Below the pieces are notes generated by a model that was given only the letters and a program-made list of their open reading frames with translations, did no database searches and was not told the DNA's origin. From Pedobacter chitinilyticus (lineage in GTDB: Bacteria; Bacteroidota; Bacteroidia; Sphingobacteriales; Sphingobacteriaceae): a stretch of DNA of 64,000 nucleotides. This document shows positions 9,821-19,023 of the stretch, in pieces. The stretch lies in NCBI RefSeq assembly GCF_003313385.1, contig NZ_QMHN01000002.1, positions 715,004 to 779,003 of the forward strand, in the 5' to 3' direction. Each line of letters opens with the position of its first letter. The first letter of the stretch is position 1. Position numbers and translations under genes: made by a program.

Positions 9821-9992
9821 AAACCCGATAGCAGTGGAAAGCTTTTTGTTTTTAACTTATCATCCAGAGCGCAACCTGTACCGATATTTCGGTAGCGAAG
9901 GATCTATCGTAAGGCATTGAAGAAATAGATCCCTCGTCCCTCGGAATGACAGCACGAGGTTAAAACAAAAACTTGTAACGATAGCGGGACTA
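9821..9992. repeat. Composite intergenic repeat, copy 2
   Basis: The outer left arm is AAACCCGATAGCAGTGGAAA with CTTTTTGTTTTTAAC; the outer right arm is GTTAAAACAAAAACTTG with GATAGCGGGACT. The insert is a TCATCCAGAGCGC ... CCTCGGAATGACA palindrome containing a smaller hairpin, TACCGATATTTCGGTA. The 9657-10076 gap contains this and the previous repeat and no gene that I can see. Confidence 0.7.
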
Positions 9993-10076
9993 TCGTAACC
10001 GATGAAAAGCTGCAACTGCTTTTCAAAAAAAAATAGAATAAAAATGTAACGCTCCGTCATACGATGGATTTAGAAA

Positions 10077-11327
10077 ATGGATACAACGACAACACATACT
10101 TTCGACTTCGAACAAGCTTTTACAACCTTACAAGGGGTGGTAAAAAGAACTCCGCTGGAGTATAACGCAGGACTTTCGTTAAAGTACAATGCCAATATTT
10201 ATTTGAAGCGAGAGGATTTACAAATTGTACGTTCTTATAAATTACGCGGTGCTTACAACAAAATTAGCGGACTAACTGCCGATCAATTAAAGAACGGTGT
10301 AGTATGCGCCAGTGCAGGCAACCACGCACAGGGTGTAGCTTATTCTTGCAAAAAACTAGGCATTAAAGGTGTCATCTTTATGCCCGAAATTACACCCAGA
10401 CAAAAAATTACGCAGGTAAATATGTTTGGCGGCGATAACATTGAGGTGATTTTAGTAGGCGATACTTTCGACGACTGCTTAAAAGAGGCTTTGGCTTATT
10501 GTGAAGAAAAATCGGCCACTTTTATTCCTCCGTTTGATGATGAGAAAGTAATTGAAGGACAAGCTACGGTGATGATGGAAGTATATCAGGATTTACCTGA
10601 ATTAGATGCCATTGTGGTGCCAATTGGCGGTGGTGGCCTAGCCTCAGGCGTAACCGCTTACCTGCAAACCGTAAAACCCAACGTTAAAGTTTTTGGGGTG
10701 GAGCCTATGGGTGCGCCGTCGTTAAGTGAAGCGCTGAAACACGGTGGACCTGTAACGGTAGAAAATATAGAACGTTTTGTAGACGGCGCAGCAGTGAAAA
10801 GAATGGGCTGGATTACCTATAAATATTGTAGCGATTTACTAAGCTCAACCTATTTAATTCCAGAAGGACAAATTTGCACCACCATTTTAAAACTGTACAA
10901 CGAAGATGCCATTGTAGTGGAGCCTGCTGGGGCTTTGTCTGTAGCTGCATTAGAGCAAGTAAAAGATCAAATTGCGGGCAAAACGGTAGTATGTATCGTA
11001 AGTGGCGGCAATAACGACATTGAACGGATGCAGGAAATCAAAGAGAAGTCGTTACTTTTCGAAGGATTGAAGCATTACTTTATTGTGCGTTTCCCGCAGC
11101 GTCCAGGGGCTTTAAAGCTTTTTGTAAACGAAGTTTTAGGGCCACAGGATGACATTACCCGTTTTGAGTTCATCAAAAAAACCAATCGTGAAAATGGACC
11201 TGCCTTGGTAGGGATTGAATTAGCAAAAAAAGAAGATTACGCTGGGATTTTACAACGCCTAAAGGAATTTAAGTTTGATGTTATTGAACTGAACCAAGAT
11301 GCAACTTTGTTTGAGTATTTGGTTTAA
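10077..11327 (+). CDS. ilvA: Threonine ammonia-lyase (threonine dehydratase)
   Basis: A PLP enzyme that turns threonine into 2-oxobutanoate and ammonia, the first committed step to isoleucine. The PLP lysine is Lys55 in RSYKLRGAYN, and the phosphate-binding loop is GGGGLASG at 184-191. The 416-residue length leaves room for a single C-terminal ACT-like regulatory domain (from about residue 330, FIVRFPQRPGALKLFV), shorter than the 514-residue E. coli enzyme with two. It ends the branched-chain cluster and is followed by a repeat and a terminator. Confidence 0.95.
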   Translation: MDTTTTHTFDFEQAFTTLQGVVKRTPLEYNAGLSLKYNANIYLKREDLQIVRSYKLRGAYNKISGLTADQLKNGVVCASAGNHAQGVAYSCKKLGIKGVIFMPEITPRQKITQVNMFGGDNIEVILVGDTFDDCLKEALAYCEEKSATFIPPFDDEKVIEGQATVMMEVYQDLPELDAIVVPIGGGGLASGVTAYLQTVKPNVKVFGVEPMGAPSLSEALKHGGPVTVENIERFVDGAAVKRMGWITYKYCSDLLSSTYLIPEGQICTTILKLYNEDAIVVEPAGALSVAALEQVKDQIAGKTVVCIVSGGNNDIERMQEIKEKSLLFEGLKHYFIVRFPQRPGALKLFVNEVLGPQDDITRFEFIKKTNRENGPALVGIELAKKEDYAGILQRLKEFKFDVIELNQDATLFEYLV

Positions 11328-11333
11328 AAATTA

Positions 11334-11385
11334 GCCACAGATACACAGATAAAAAATCTGATTAAAACATCTGTGCATCTGTGGC
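11334..11385. repeat. Inverted repeat GCCACAGATACACAGAT ... ATCTGTGCATCTGTGGC
   Basis: Seventeen-base arms pair with one mismatch across a short A/T-rich loop. A sister copy with nearly the same arms lies at 17738-17799, just after the susD stop codon. It starts 6 bases after the ilvA stop and may act as a transcript-end hairpin. Confidence 0.8.
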
Positions 11386-11422
11386 AAACAATAAAACTTT
11401 TCCATTACTTTTTATACTAATG

Positions 11423-11454
11423 AATAGGAGACCCTTAGTGTCTCCTATTTCTAT
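11423..11454 (+). terminator. Rho-independent terminator after ilvA
   Basis: Ten-base arms AATAGGAGAC and GTCTCCTATT surround a 7-base loop and run into TTTCTATTT. It fits the end of the branched-chain cluster. From here to 11738 I see only A/T-rich leader sequence. Confidence 0.65.
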
Positions 11455-11738
11455 TTAAAGCACTCCAAAAAAATATCCATTTCACAACCAAACAGCGTAG
11501 TATTCAAAAAAATAATTATACATTTTTTCTGTTACACAAGTTTATAAAAGTGGCTTAAAACAGATAAAAACAACGCTCCTCTAGTTTTGTTTATTAAATT
11601 TTATTTTTTGGCACAAGCCTTACTAATATTTTGGCAATAGTTTTGATATAAGTTTAATAACACACAAATGAAATTTGAATTTGAAATATCCTAATACACA
11701 CCGTAGGAGTTTCTAAACCAAAAACAAACCACAACAAG

Positions 11739-12143
11739 ATGAAAAAACTAACCCTACTCCTACTCTGCGTTGCCACACTAGGTTTGGCTTCATGCAAGAA
11801 AGACACCATTGTTGGTCCTAACAATTTAACAATCATTAAATACATTGAAGCAAATCAATGGCAATTAAGCAATGATGGATTGACGTATTCTGCAACTATT
11901 AATGAGCCAAGCATCAATCGTAGAACGTTTGAAAATGACGGGATATTAGTATATGTCTCTAGAGGAAACACAGATTTTTATGAACAATTACCATTTGTTT
12001 ATAATGTTGATGCTTACAGCTACTCGGTAACTCCTGGATCATTGACAATTGATGTTCAAAGTTCCGACAATCAGGATTTCCAGCCAATTAAGCCAACTGG
12101 TAGAACCCGTGTAAAAATAGTACTGGTGGAATCATTCCAGTAA
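11739..12143 (+). CDS. Small lipoprotein of unknown function
   Basis: The 134-residue product begins with a lipoprotein signal (MKKLTLLLLCVATLGLASCK) whose lipobox LASC places the mature N-terminal cysteine at residue 19. After that comes about 115 residues of probable beta-rich sequence with no motif I recognise (WQLSNDGLTYSATI, FYEQLPFVYNVDAYSYSVTP). It should sit in the outer or inner membrane facing the periplasm or surface. It has its own A/T-rich upstream region and a strong terminator, so it is probably a single-gene unit. Although next to susC-susD, the 42-bp repeats and a terminator separate them, so a shared role is only possible. Confidence 0.7.
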   Translation: MKKLTLLLLCVATLGLASCKKDTIVGPNNLTIIKYIEANQWQLSNDGLTYSATINEPSINRRTFENDGILVYVSRGNTDFYEQLPFVYNVDAYSYSVTPGSLTIDVQSSDNQDFQPIKPTGRTRVKIVLVESFQ

Positions 12144-12163
12144 GCTAATATCTCTAAAATTTA

Positions 12164-12205
12164 AAAAGCGGGCAGTGTTTTTATAGCACTGCCCGCTTTT
12201 ATTTT
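12164..12205 (+). terminator. Strong rho-independent terminator
   Basis: Arms AAAAGCGGGCAGTG (12164-12177) and CACTGCCCGCTTTT (12187-12200) pair perfectly across a 9-base loop and are followed by ATTTTA. It ends the lipoprotein transcript. Confidence 0.9.
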
Positions 12206-12210
12206 ATAGT

Positions 12211-12392
12211 TTGGGGCTTTCATTCTGTAGATAATATCTTCCTGCTGGCTACATGGAGCTTTAATCCTTAGCATGACACATTACTGTTGGCTACATGGAG
12301 CTTTCATCCTTAGGATAACATCTTCCCGCTGGCTACATAGGGTTTTCATTCTTAACATGACACCTTCCTGCAAGCTACTTGAAGCTTGCAAT
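12211..12392. repeat. 42-bp tandem repeat, about four copies
   Basis: The core GGCTACATGGAGCTTT recurs with starts at 12247, 12289, 12331 (GGCTACATAGGG) and 12373 (AGCTACTTGAAG), each exactly 42 bases apart; a partial copy precedes at 12214. Between cores lies a variable ATCCTTAG-ATGACA-TTCCTGCT stretch. No reading frame spans it on either strand that looks like a protein. Confidence 0.85.
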
Positions 12393-12466
12393 TTATAATA
12401 ACGCATTCACTCATTTATGATAGTGAAAAAATACTTGGCAAAAGTTTCTCTTACCCTCACAAAAAT

Positions 12467-12478
12467 CAAACGTTTGCG
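12467..12478. promoter_or_regulatory. Putative LacI/GalR-family operator 1
   Basis: CAAACGTTTG is a perfect palindrome with the central CG typical of LacI/GalR-type sites, and its right side extends to CGTTTGCGT, matching the general ACGCAAACGTTTGCGT pattern. It lies about 420 bases before the susC start. Confidence 0.45.
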
Positions 12479-12579
12479 TACAAAAACATATTAAAAAGTT
12501 ACACAACTATCCGTGTTACCTCATATGCATGCTAAAAGCATTCATCATCCCATTTGTCATCTGAAAAACATGCCTCATT

Positions 12580-12595
12580 GCGCAAGCGTTTGCGC
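12580..12595. promoter_or_regulatory. Putative LacI/GalR-family operator 2
   Basis: GCGCAAGCGTTTGCGC pairs at 7 of 8 positions around a central CG and closely matches the LacI/GalR consensus. It lies 35 bases before a TAGATTTG (12630-12637) that matches the Bacteroidota -7 box, although no good -33 box is visible, which would suit an activator-dependent or repressible promoter for susC. Confidence 0.5.
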
Positions 12596-12889
12596 TAAGT
12601 TTTAATAGAAACCTTATCTACCCATGCTTTAGATTTGCTAATACTTACTAACCAAACTATTAGCCAAAAACAAATCTTTGCAGACCTATGACCTAAAATC
12701 ATTTTCATTCTAGTCATCCACAGGAATGAACAAATTAGATCTACCCATCGCTCTCATGATGAAAAAGATTAATCCATAATTAATACCATAACAACTTGAA
12801 ACAAACCCTTACAAAAACCATTGACCGATTTTGAAGCATTACACTTCACCAAACTAACTAAGTGCATTAAGAACAAAACTTCAGTTCCA

Positions 12890-15800
12890 ATGAAACAAAA
12901 AACTAACCAGACAAGAAACAATCCACTTCAGAGATTAAAGGGAGAAAAACCTTTCCATCTCTTTTTTGCCACCATGAAAGTTGCCACCATACTTACGGTA
13001 GGGGTCTCCACTTTCGCCAGCGCAAAAAACATCGCTATCTACAAAAATCTAAATAATACGGAGGAAATGGTAGCCCAGCAAACCGTTTCGGGAACCATTA
13101 AAGACGCCAATGGACTTGGCATTCCAGGGGTAACCGTAACCGTTAAAGGCACCAACAAAGTTACTTCTACCGACAATGCAGGTAACTTTAGCATCCAAGC
13201 CAAAACGGGAGATGTTTTAGTCATTAACTTTATAGGCTATACCACTAAAGAAGTTACCGTAAATGGAGCTTCTTTAGGTAACATTATGCTGAATGAATCT
13301 TCGGAAACCTTAGGCGAACTGGTAGTAGTAGGTTATAGCACTCAAAAAAGAGAAAGTTTAACGGGCTCGTTAAACACCATTAAGGGCACTGAATTAAAAA
13401 ACGTAACCTCTCCAAACGTACAAAACTTGCTTGCAGGTAAAGCACCTGGTGTATTTGTGGCACCAGGCTCTGGCCAACCAGGGGCCGCTGGCGCAGTAGT
13501 TATCCGTGGTCAGGCTACCTTAAGCGGAACTACATCCCCTCTTTGGGTATTAGATGGTGTAATTATAGGCTCAAGCCCAGGCGAACTAAACCCAGAGGAC
13601 ATTGAAAACATTACCGTTTTAAAAGATGCTGCATCTACTGCAATCTACGGTTCTCAAGGAGCTAACGGTGTAGTGGTAGTAACTACCAAAAGAGCCAAGG
13701 CTGGACAAATGAGTATAGATGTTTCCTCTAGAGCTGGTTTAACTACTCTAACTAATGGCAACCTACAGGTAATGAATGGCGCAGAGCTTTATGATTATTT
13801 TGCCTCTTTTGCCAACGCCAATACCATTAGCTTTCCACGCTGGAAACCAGAGTTACGCAATAGCAATTTCAGCTGGTGGGACCTAGCAACCAGAGAAGGT
13901 TTTAACCAAAACCATAACGTCTCTATACAAGGTGGCACCGAGAAACTTCAATCATTCCTATCCGTTGGTTACTACGATGAGTCGGGAGCAGTTAGAGGTT
14001 ACGACTATGAGCGTTATAACTTCAGGTTAAATACTGTTTTTAAACCATTAAGTTGGTTAACCATTAAACCATCTATCGTTGGGTCTCGTCGTGGAGTAAC
14101 CGACCAACAATATTCTGTGACTTCCATGTATTCCAATTTGCCATGGGATAGCCCGTATGATGCAAATGGAAACCTAGTCCCTCACCGCTCTAGTACTTGG
14201 GTAAATAGTGTAAGCACCAACTATCTATATGATTTGCAATGGAACAAATCTGCCAATACCAACTACGAGTTCATGGGAAATTTTGATTTCGATATCAAAA
14301 TCACCAAAAATCTTACCTTCTCTTCTGTTAACAATTACAGGTACAACACGTATTCAGGAAGCGGCTACACCGACCCTAGATCTAGCGGAGGTGAAAGTGT
14401 ATTAGGCCGTGTAACTGATTACAGATCTGAATATGCAAGACGATATACCAACCAATTATTGCGTTACAACAACACTTGGGGTAAACACGATTTAAATGCT
14501 TTGGCAGGTTATGAATTTAATGATTACTGGGCTAAAACATTAGATGTATATGGAACGGGGATAGTACCAGGTTTTGAAGTTTTGGATGTAACTTCAAAAC
14601 CAGAAAGAACCAAAGGAGGCATTAACGAATGGGCTGTACAATCTTATCTTTTTAACGCCAACTATGCGTATGATGGAAGATATCTGGCACAGTTCTCTAT
14701 ACGTAGGGACGGTGCATCCAATTTCGGAAAAAAATATGGTGATTTCTTCTCTATCAGTGGCGGTTGGAACATTAACCGCGAAAAATGGTTTAAGGCTAAC
14801 TTTATCAACACCTTAAAGTTAAGAGCCGCTTATGGTACGGTGGGTAATCGTCCTGCTGGCTTATATCCACAATTTGATTTGTATGCCGTAAATACCGCAG
14901 CAGGTTACAATGGTGTACCAGGTTTGTTAATTAGTCAAGCAGGAAATAGTGAGCTAACTTGGGAACAAACTTATACCAAAGGGCTTGGCTTAGATGTGGC
15001 TGCATTTAACCATAGATTAAGACTCTCTGTAGATTATTATATCAAAAATACCGATAACATTATTACAAATGTACCAATATCTCAAGTTTCTGGCTTGGGC
15101 TCAATGGCTCAAAACGTAGGAGAGATGAGAAACGAAGGTATAGAAATAGCAGTAGGAGGTGATATTATTCGCAGTAAAGATCTGACCTGGAGTCTTGATA
15201 TCAACCTTGGTCACAACAGAAACAAGCTAACTGACATTTATAAAACAAGAAATCCAGATGGTACTTATAGTGCAAAAAACATCATACAAAGTGACGGTTT
15301 GGGTATAGCTGGTTCTGCAAGTAGATTACTACAAATAGGTTTGCCAGTTGATACTTATTACATGCCAGAATGGGCAGGTGTAAACCCTGATAACGGGCTA
15401 CCCATGTGGTACAGAGTAACCAGAGATGCTAATGGAGCCGAAATCAGTAGAACAACAACTTCTAACTACGCACAAGCAACGCAAGAAAAGCTAGGCAAGG
15501 CTACACCAGATGTTTTTGGCGGCATTAATACCTCGCTAACATGGAAAAATTTTGATTTAAATGCGGTATTTGGTTATTCAATAGGTGGTAGAGTGTATAA
15601 CTATTCTCGTCAAGAATATGATGCGGATGGAACCTATACCGACAGGAATCAAATGAGATTAATGGATGGCTGGAGCAGATGGCAAAAGCCAGGAGATGTG
15701 GCTACTCACCCAATTGCCCGCTACAACAACCAAGATAAGGGAAATTCTGTTTCTTCTCGTTTCATAGAAAGCAATGACTTTTTCAGGTTACGTTCACTAA

Positions 15801-16006
15801 CAATGGGCTATAAAGTAAATTTGAAAAAATACAACATCAGAAACCTTAGAGTATACTTATCTGGAGAAAACCTATTCGTGATCACTAAATATTCGGGCGT
15901 AGACCCTGAAATACCAACTAGTGGCGGAAGTGTTTTATTTTCTACAGGACCAGGTGTTTATCCTATGACGAGAAAATTCATGTTAGGCTTAAATGTTTCA
16001 TTCTAA
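12890..16006 (+). CDS. SusC/RagA-family TonB-dependent outer membrane transporter
   Basis: A 1,038-residue transporter that would carry a large ligand (often an oligosaccharide or peptide) across the outer membrane with TonB energy. The ATG at 12890 (MKQKTNQTRNN) is chosen because the upstream in-frame ATG at 12821 would add 23 residues before a typical N-terminus with a hydrophobic segment ending FASA. A carboxypeptidase-regulatory-like domain follows (SGTIKDANGLGIPGVTV), then the TonB-box/plug region with LLAGKAPGVFV, NPEDIENITVLKDAAS and TAIYGSQGANGVVVVTTK, then a long beta barrel ending in LGLNVSF. It is 12 bases ahead of susD. Substrate is unknown: no hydrolase, sensor or regulator gene is adjacent. 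Confidence 0.93.
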   Translation: MKQKTNQTRNNPLQRLKGEKPFHLFFATMKVATILTVGVSTFASAKNIAIYKNLNNTEEMVAQQTVSGTIKDANGLGIPGVTVTVKGTNKVTSTDNAGNFSIQAKTGDVLVINFIGYTTKEVTVNGASLGNIMLNESSETLGELVVVGYSTQKRESLTGSLNTIKGTELKNVTSPNVQNLLAGKAPGVFVAPGSGQPGAAGAVVIRGQATLSGTTSPLWVLDGVIIGSSPGELNPEDIENITVLKDAASTAIYGSQGANGVVVVTTKRAKAGQMSIDVSSRAGLTTLTNGNLQVMNGAELYDYFASFANANTISFPRWKPELRNSNFSWWDLATREGFNQNHNVSIQGGTEKLQSFLSVGYYDESGAVRGYDYERYNFRLNTVFKPLSWLTIKPSIVGSRRGVTDQQYSVTSMYSNLPWDSPYDANGNLVPHRSSTWVNSVSTNYLYDLQWNKSANTNYEFMGNFDFDIKITKNLTFSSVNNYRYNTYSGSGYTDPRSSGGESVLGRVTDYRSEYARRYTNQLLRYNNTWGKHDLNALAGYEFNDYWAKTLDVYGTGIVPGFEVLDVTSKPERTKGGINEWAVQSYLFNANYAYDGRYLAQFSIRRDGASNFGKKYGDFFSISGGWNINREKWFKANFINTLKLRAAYGTVGNRPAGLYPQFDLYAVNTAAGYNGVPGLLISQAGNSELTWEQTYTKGLGLDVAAFNHRLRLSVDYYIKNTDNIITNVPISQVSGLGSMAQNVGEMRNEGIEIAVGGDIIRSKDLTWSLDINLGHNRNKLTDIYKTRNPDGTYSAKNIIQSDGLGIAGSASRLLQIGLPVDTYYMPEWAGVNPDNGLPMWYRVTRDANGAEISRTTTSNYAQATQEKLGKATPDVFGGINTSLTWKNFDLNAVFGYSIGGRVYNYSRQEYDADGTYTDRNQMRLMDGWSRWQKPGDVATHPIARYNNQDKGNSVSSRFIESNDFFRLRSLTMGYKVNLKKYNIRNLRVYLSGENLFVITKYSGVDPEIPTSGGSVLFSTGPGVYPMTRKFMLGLNVSF

Positions 16007-16018
16007 ATACAAAATATA

Positions 16019-17728
16019 ATGAAAAAGATATTAACGATATTACTTATAACGCTTGCGGTATCTTCTTGTAAGGTTGATAGAGAACCTTATGGTTCGATGA
16101 GATCGAAAGAGATATCAGCCAATCCAGAAGAATCAATTGATGGTTTATTAAATGGAACCTATGCCCAGCTTAAAGCTTGGTCAGATCCAATGCATCGTTT
16201 AGGCGAATATGCTGGCGATAATATTGTGATTAGGGGATCTTCTACTGATGCTTTTTATGAATTTATCTCTTTTGCGAGAACGCCCAACAATGGCAGATTA
16301 ACCACTTTTTGGGATAGCAGCTATAAAGCCATTGCTCAGGCGTCAAACATCATTAACATGATCCCTCTTGGAAAAAATGCCACTTTAGATAGCAAAATTG
16401 GAGAATGCTATTACATCCGTGGAATGATGTATTTTTATCTGGTTCGAGCATATGGTCGTCCGTATTATCAAAACCCAGAAACCAATTTGGGCGTTCCAAT
16501 TGTAAATGGTACACCAGAAGACCTTAAAAATGCCACTTTTCCAGATAGATCTACCGTAAAAGCAACTTATGAGCAAGCCATTGCTGACTTAAAAAAGGCA
16601 GAGGAGTTAATTACTGTAAATAGAGGTCCTATTTTTGCATCCAAAGCAGCTGCTCAAGCCATGCTTTCAAGAGTGTATCTTTACATGAGCGGAACTTACG
16701 AAAATCCAAATCAAGCTTTTGCACAACTAGCCGTAGATTATGCCAATAAAGTGATCAGTTCTCCTCAATACAGTTTATTACCTAGAGAACAGTTCATGAA
16801 ATACAATACCTACACGCCAGAAAACAACAAGGAAACGATCTTTGCGATTAAACGCGTTGCCTCAGAATTCTCTGGCTTCGATCACTATTATGGTGTAGGC
16901 GGTATGTACTCGAACATTGGAGGCATGGGCTGGGGAGAAATGTATTCCAGCGCTAAATACCTTGCGCTTTTGGATGAAACCGGAAGAAATGATTGGAGAC
17001 CTAACAAATATAAAATTGTAGATGCAAGAGCTGCCTTTATTGAGCCTACTTACTCCAAAAACTCATCGGGCGCTACTACTGAAGTTTTCAGATTCATTAA
17101 AGACGATGTTAACAATACCTCTAACTATGTGCAACTAAACACCACCCGTAATGGCGGTAACATTACTTGCGCTGAAGGAACAAACGTTTTTACCTTAACA
17201 CCAATTGATGCTACCCAAGAAATTTACAGCATCACTTATAAAGATGGTAAAACTTATACTGGGGTAATCGACAACTTCATTACCTTAAATCGCGTATATC
17301 CGCAGTTTTATATTGTAAAATGTTCTCGTGAAGGCGAAGACTCTCAACTACACTCACCGCTGATCAGCAGATTGGGAGAAGTTTATTTAAACAGAGCTGA
17401 AGCCTATGCTAAATTGCAAAACTATACTTCGGCACTTAACGATTTAAATACCATCAGAAACCGCTCAATTGTAAATGGTGGCTACACTTCTTTAAATGCA
17501 ACCAATGCTGGCGAAAGAATTGATAAAGAAAGACAACTAGAACTAGCTTATCAAGCTGAGCGTAGTTTCGACGTTTTCCGAAATGGGAAAGCACTTACTA
17601 GAGCTTATCCTGGACCACAAAGCCAAACTGCTAGTATTGCGGCTACAGACTTTAGGGTAGTTTACTATATTCCGCAAAGTGCCATAAACGCCTATGCTGG
17701 AAAGCTAACCCAAAATCCTACTCAATAA
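16019..17728 (+). CDS. SusD/RagB-family nutrient-binding lipoprotein
   Basis: The 569-residue product starts with a lipoprotein signal (ILLITLAVSSCKV, lipobox Cys near residue 17). Conserved SusD features are visible: the TPR-like N-terminal helices (ANIINMIPLGKNA, YIRGMMYFYLVRAYGRPYY), the VPIV region, SKAAAQAMLSRVYLYM, and the C-terminal LGEVYLNRAEAYAKL and ERQLELAYQAERSFDVFR motifs. It caps the SusC barrel on the cell surface. The start is 12 bases after the susC stop, so the two are co-transcribed. A repeat copy (17738-17799) follows and may end the transcript. Confidence 0.93.
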   Translation: MKKILTILLITLAVSSCKVDREPYGSMRSKEISANPEESIDGLLNGTYAQLKAWSDPMHRLGEYAGDNIVIRGSSTDAFYEFISFARTPNNGRLTTFWDSSYKAIAQASNIINMIPLGKNATLDSKIGECYYIRGMMYFYLVRAYGRPYYQNPETNLGVPIVNGTPEDLKNATFPDRSTVKATYEQAIADLKKAEELITVNRGPIFASKAAAQAMLSRVYLYMSGTYENPNQAFAQLAVDYANKVISSPQYSLLPREQFMKYNTYTPENNKETIFAIKRVASEFSGFDHYYGVGGMYSNIGGMGWGEMYSSAKYLALLDETGRNDWRPNKYKIVDARAAFIEPTYSKNSSGATTEVFRFIKDDVNNTSNYVQLNTTRNGGNITCAEGTNVFTLTPIDATQEIYSITYKDGKTYTGVIDNFITLNRVYPQFYIVKCSREGEDSQLHSPLISRLGEVYLNRAEAYAKLQNYTSALNDLNTIRNRSIVNGGYTSLNATNAGERIDKERQLELAYQAERSFDVFRNGKALTRAYPGPQSQTASIAATDFRVVYYIPQSAINAYAGKLTQNPTQ

Positions 17729-17737
17729 AAATTTAAG

Positions 17738-17799
17738 GCCACAGATGCACAGATAAAATATTTCTTAAATAGATTTCTTAGAAATCTGTGTATCTGTGG
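17738..17799. repeat. Inverted repeat GCCACAGATGCACAGAT ... ATCTGTGTATCTGTGG, copy 2
   Basis: The outer arms match those of 11334-11385. The loop holds a second palindrome (TTCTTAAATAGATTTCTTAGAA region). The two copies flank the lipoprotein-susC-susD block. Confidence 0.8.
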
Positions 17800-17815
17800 T
17801 TAATTGTTAATAATG

Positions 17816-18808
17816 TTAAAATTCCAAAAAGCGGCCAATGTGTACATACACTTGGTCGTTTTTTTTATGCTCGCCGCTGTTCAGTTGCAAGGCCCTAATG
17901 TGCACGCCATTTCTTTCCAAAAGCAATTCATCATAAAAACCTTTGTAGTAAATGTCTCTTACATTAAATTTCTTGGCCGACCAACTTGCTTTTAACTCTA
18001 CCCATTCTGGATAAAAACAAACCTGCTCCTTCGTTACCTTAAGTTCTAGCTGTTGTGCTTGTTGCTTAGAAAGTACCACTGCATTGCCCAACATTTTGGC
18101 AGTGTAGGTACTGGTTGGATGGTTGTAAACTTCTCTTGGCCTGCCCTCCTGCTGCAATTTGCCTTCTTTTAAAATCACCAAACGATCTGCCATAAACAAA
18201 CCATCCGTAGCATCATGCGAAACCATGATGATGGTCAATCCAGTTTCTTTCGACAAACGCTTGATATCTGCCCGCAGCTGGTTCTTTAAAATAGCATCAA
18301 CCTGCGAAAAAGGCTCATCCAACAACAACACTTTAGTATCGCTCACCAATGCCTTAGCAATGGCAACGCGTTGTTGTTCGCCCCCACTCAGTTCAATAAT
18401 CTTTTTGTTTTTTAGGGCGGTGATGCGCAAATGCTCCATTACCTCCATGGTTTTTTGCTGCTTAAACGCCACATTGGTGTTAGAAAGCATAGAGGCAATA
18501 TTATCATACACCTTGGCGTAAATGTTCAGCGAAAAATCCTGAGTCACCATTTTCATATCGACATGCCCAGGAATAAGCTGCTCATCGGGCCCCTTCACAC
18601 GTTTCCCATTAAATAACACCTCGCCTTCATCTACTTTCAATAAACCATAAATAGATTTTAACAGAGTAGATTTACCACTACCACTTTCGCCAATGATGGC
18701 AACAATTTCGCCCGCTTGAATATCGAAACTAACTTCAGAAATACCCGATAATTGATCGGCTTGATGTTGCTTAGTTAAGTTCTGGATGCTTAAGATTTGT
18801 TCACTCAC
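17816..18808 (-). CDS. ABC transporter ATP-binding protein (PotA/spermidine-type), orphan
   Basis: A single ABC ATPase of 330 residues with Walker A GESGSGKST (40-48), signature LSGGEQQ (139-145), Walker B VLLLDEP with catalytic Glu164, and the H-loop SHDATDG. A C-terminal extension of about 90 residues (from YPEWVELKASWSAKK) looks like the small regulatory domain of PotA/MalK-type ATPases. The start codon is GTG. No permease or binding protein gene is adjacent, so its partners must be elsewhere or it may serve a non-transport role. The stop codon lies 16 bases past the susD-side repeat; the genes converge. Confidence 0.85.
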   Translation of the reverse strand: MSEQILSIQNLTKQHQADQLSGISEVSFDIQAGEIVAIIGESGSGKSTLLKSIYGLLKVDEGEVLFNGKRVKGPDEQLIPGHVDMKMVTQDFSLNIYAKVYDNIASMLSNTNVAFKQQKTMEVMEHLRITALKNKKIIELSGGEQQRVAIAKALVSDTKVLLLDEPFSQVDAILKNQLRADIKRLSKETGLTIIMVSHDATDGLFMADRLVILKEGKLQQEGRPREVYNHPTSTYTAKMLGNAVVLSKQQAQQLELKVTKEQVCFYPEWVELKASWSAKKFNVRDIYYKGFYDELLLERNGVHIRALQLNSGEHKKNDQVYVHIGRFLEF

Positions 18809-18920
18809 GGCATAAAGATAGAGAAAGTACAGAAGTAATGGAGACCGAAAGTTGGAAAGTTAAGATTGTACTCGCATTTGTCTAATGGCTTTTCACTTTT
18901 CCGATTTACTGGCTTGCAAT

Positions 18921-18951
18921 AAAAAATCCTGCCCCTTAAAAAGAGCAGGAC
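18921..18951 (-). terminator. Rho-independent terminator of the 19024-21312 operon
   Basis: Read on the minus strand, TCCTGC and GCAGGA arms (18945-18950 and 18927-18932) enclose a 12-base loop and are followed by TTTTTT. It lies about 75 bases beyond the stop codon at 19024. Confidence 0.8.
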
Positions 18952-19023
18952 GTTTAATTTGTGTGTTGTGTATGTTATTGTTTGGTTTTAACCAATAACT
19001 ATTGAGCGTTTTTTAAAGCCTGT

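Noticed and set aside
12211..12392. CRISPR-like array
   Set aside because: The 42-base units adjoin with no unique spacers, only about four copies exist and no cas gene is near.
12890..17728. A complete polysaccharide utilisation locus
   Set aside because: Only susC and susD are present; no glycoside hydrolase, surface glycan-binding protein or sensor is adjacent.
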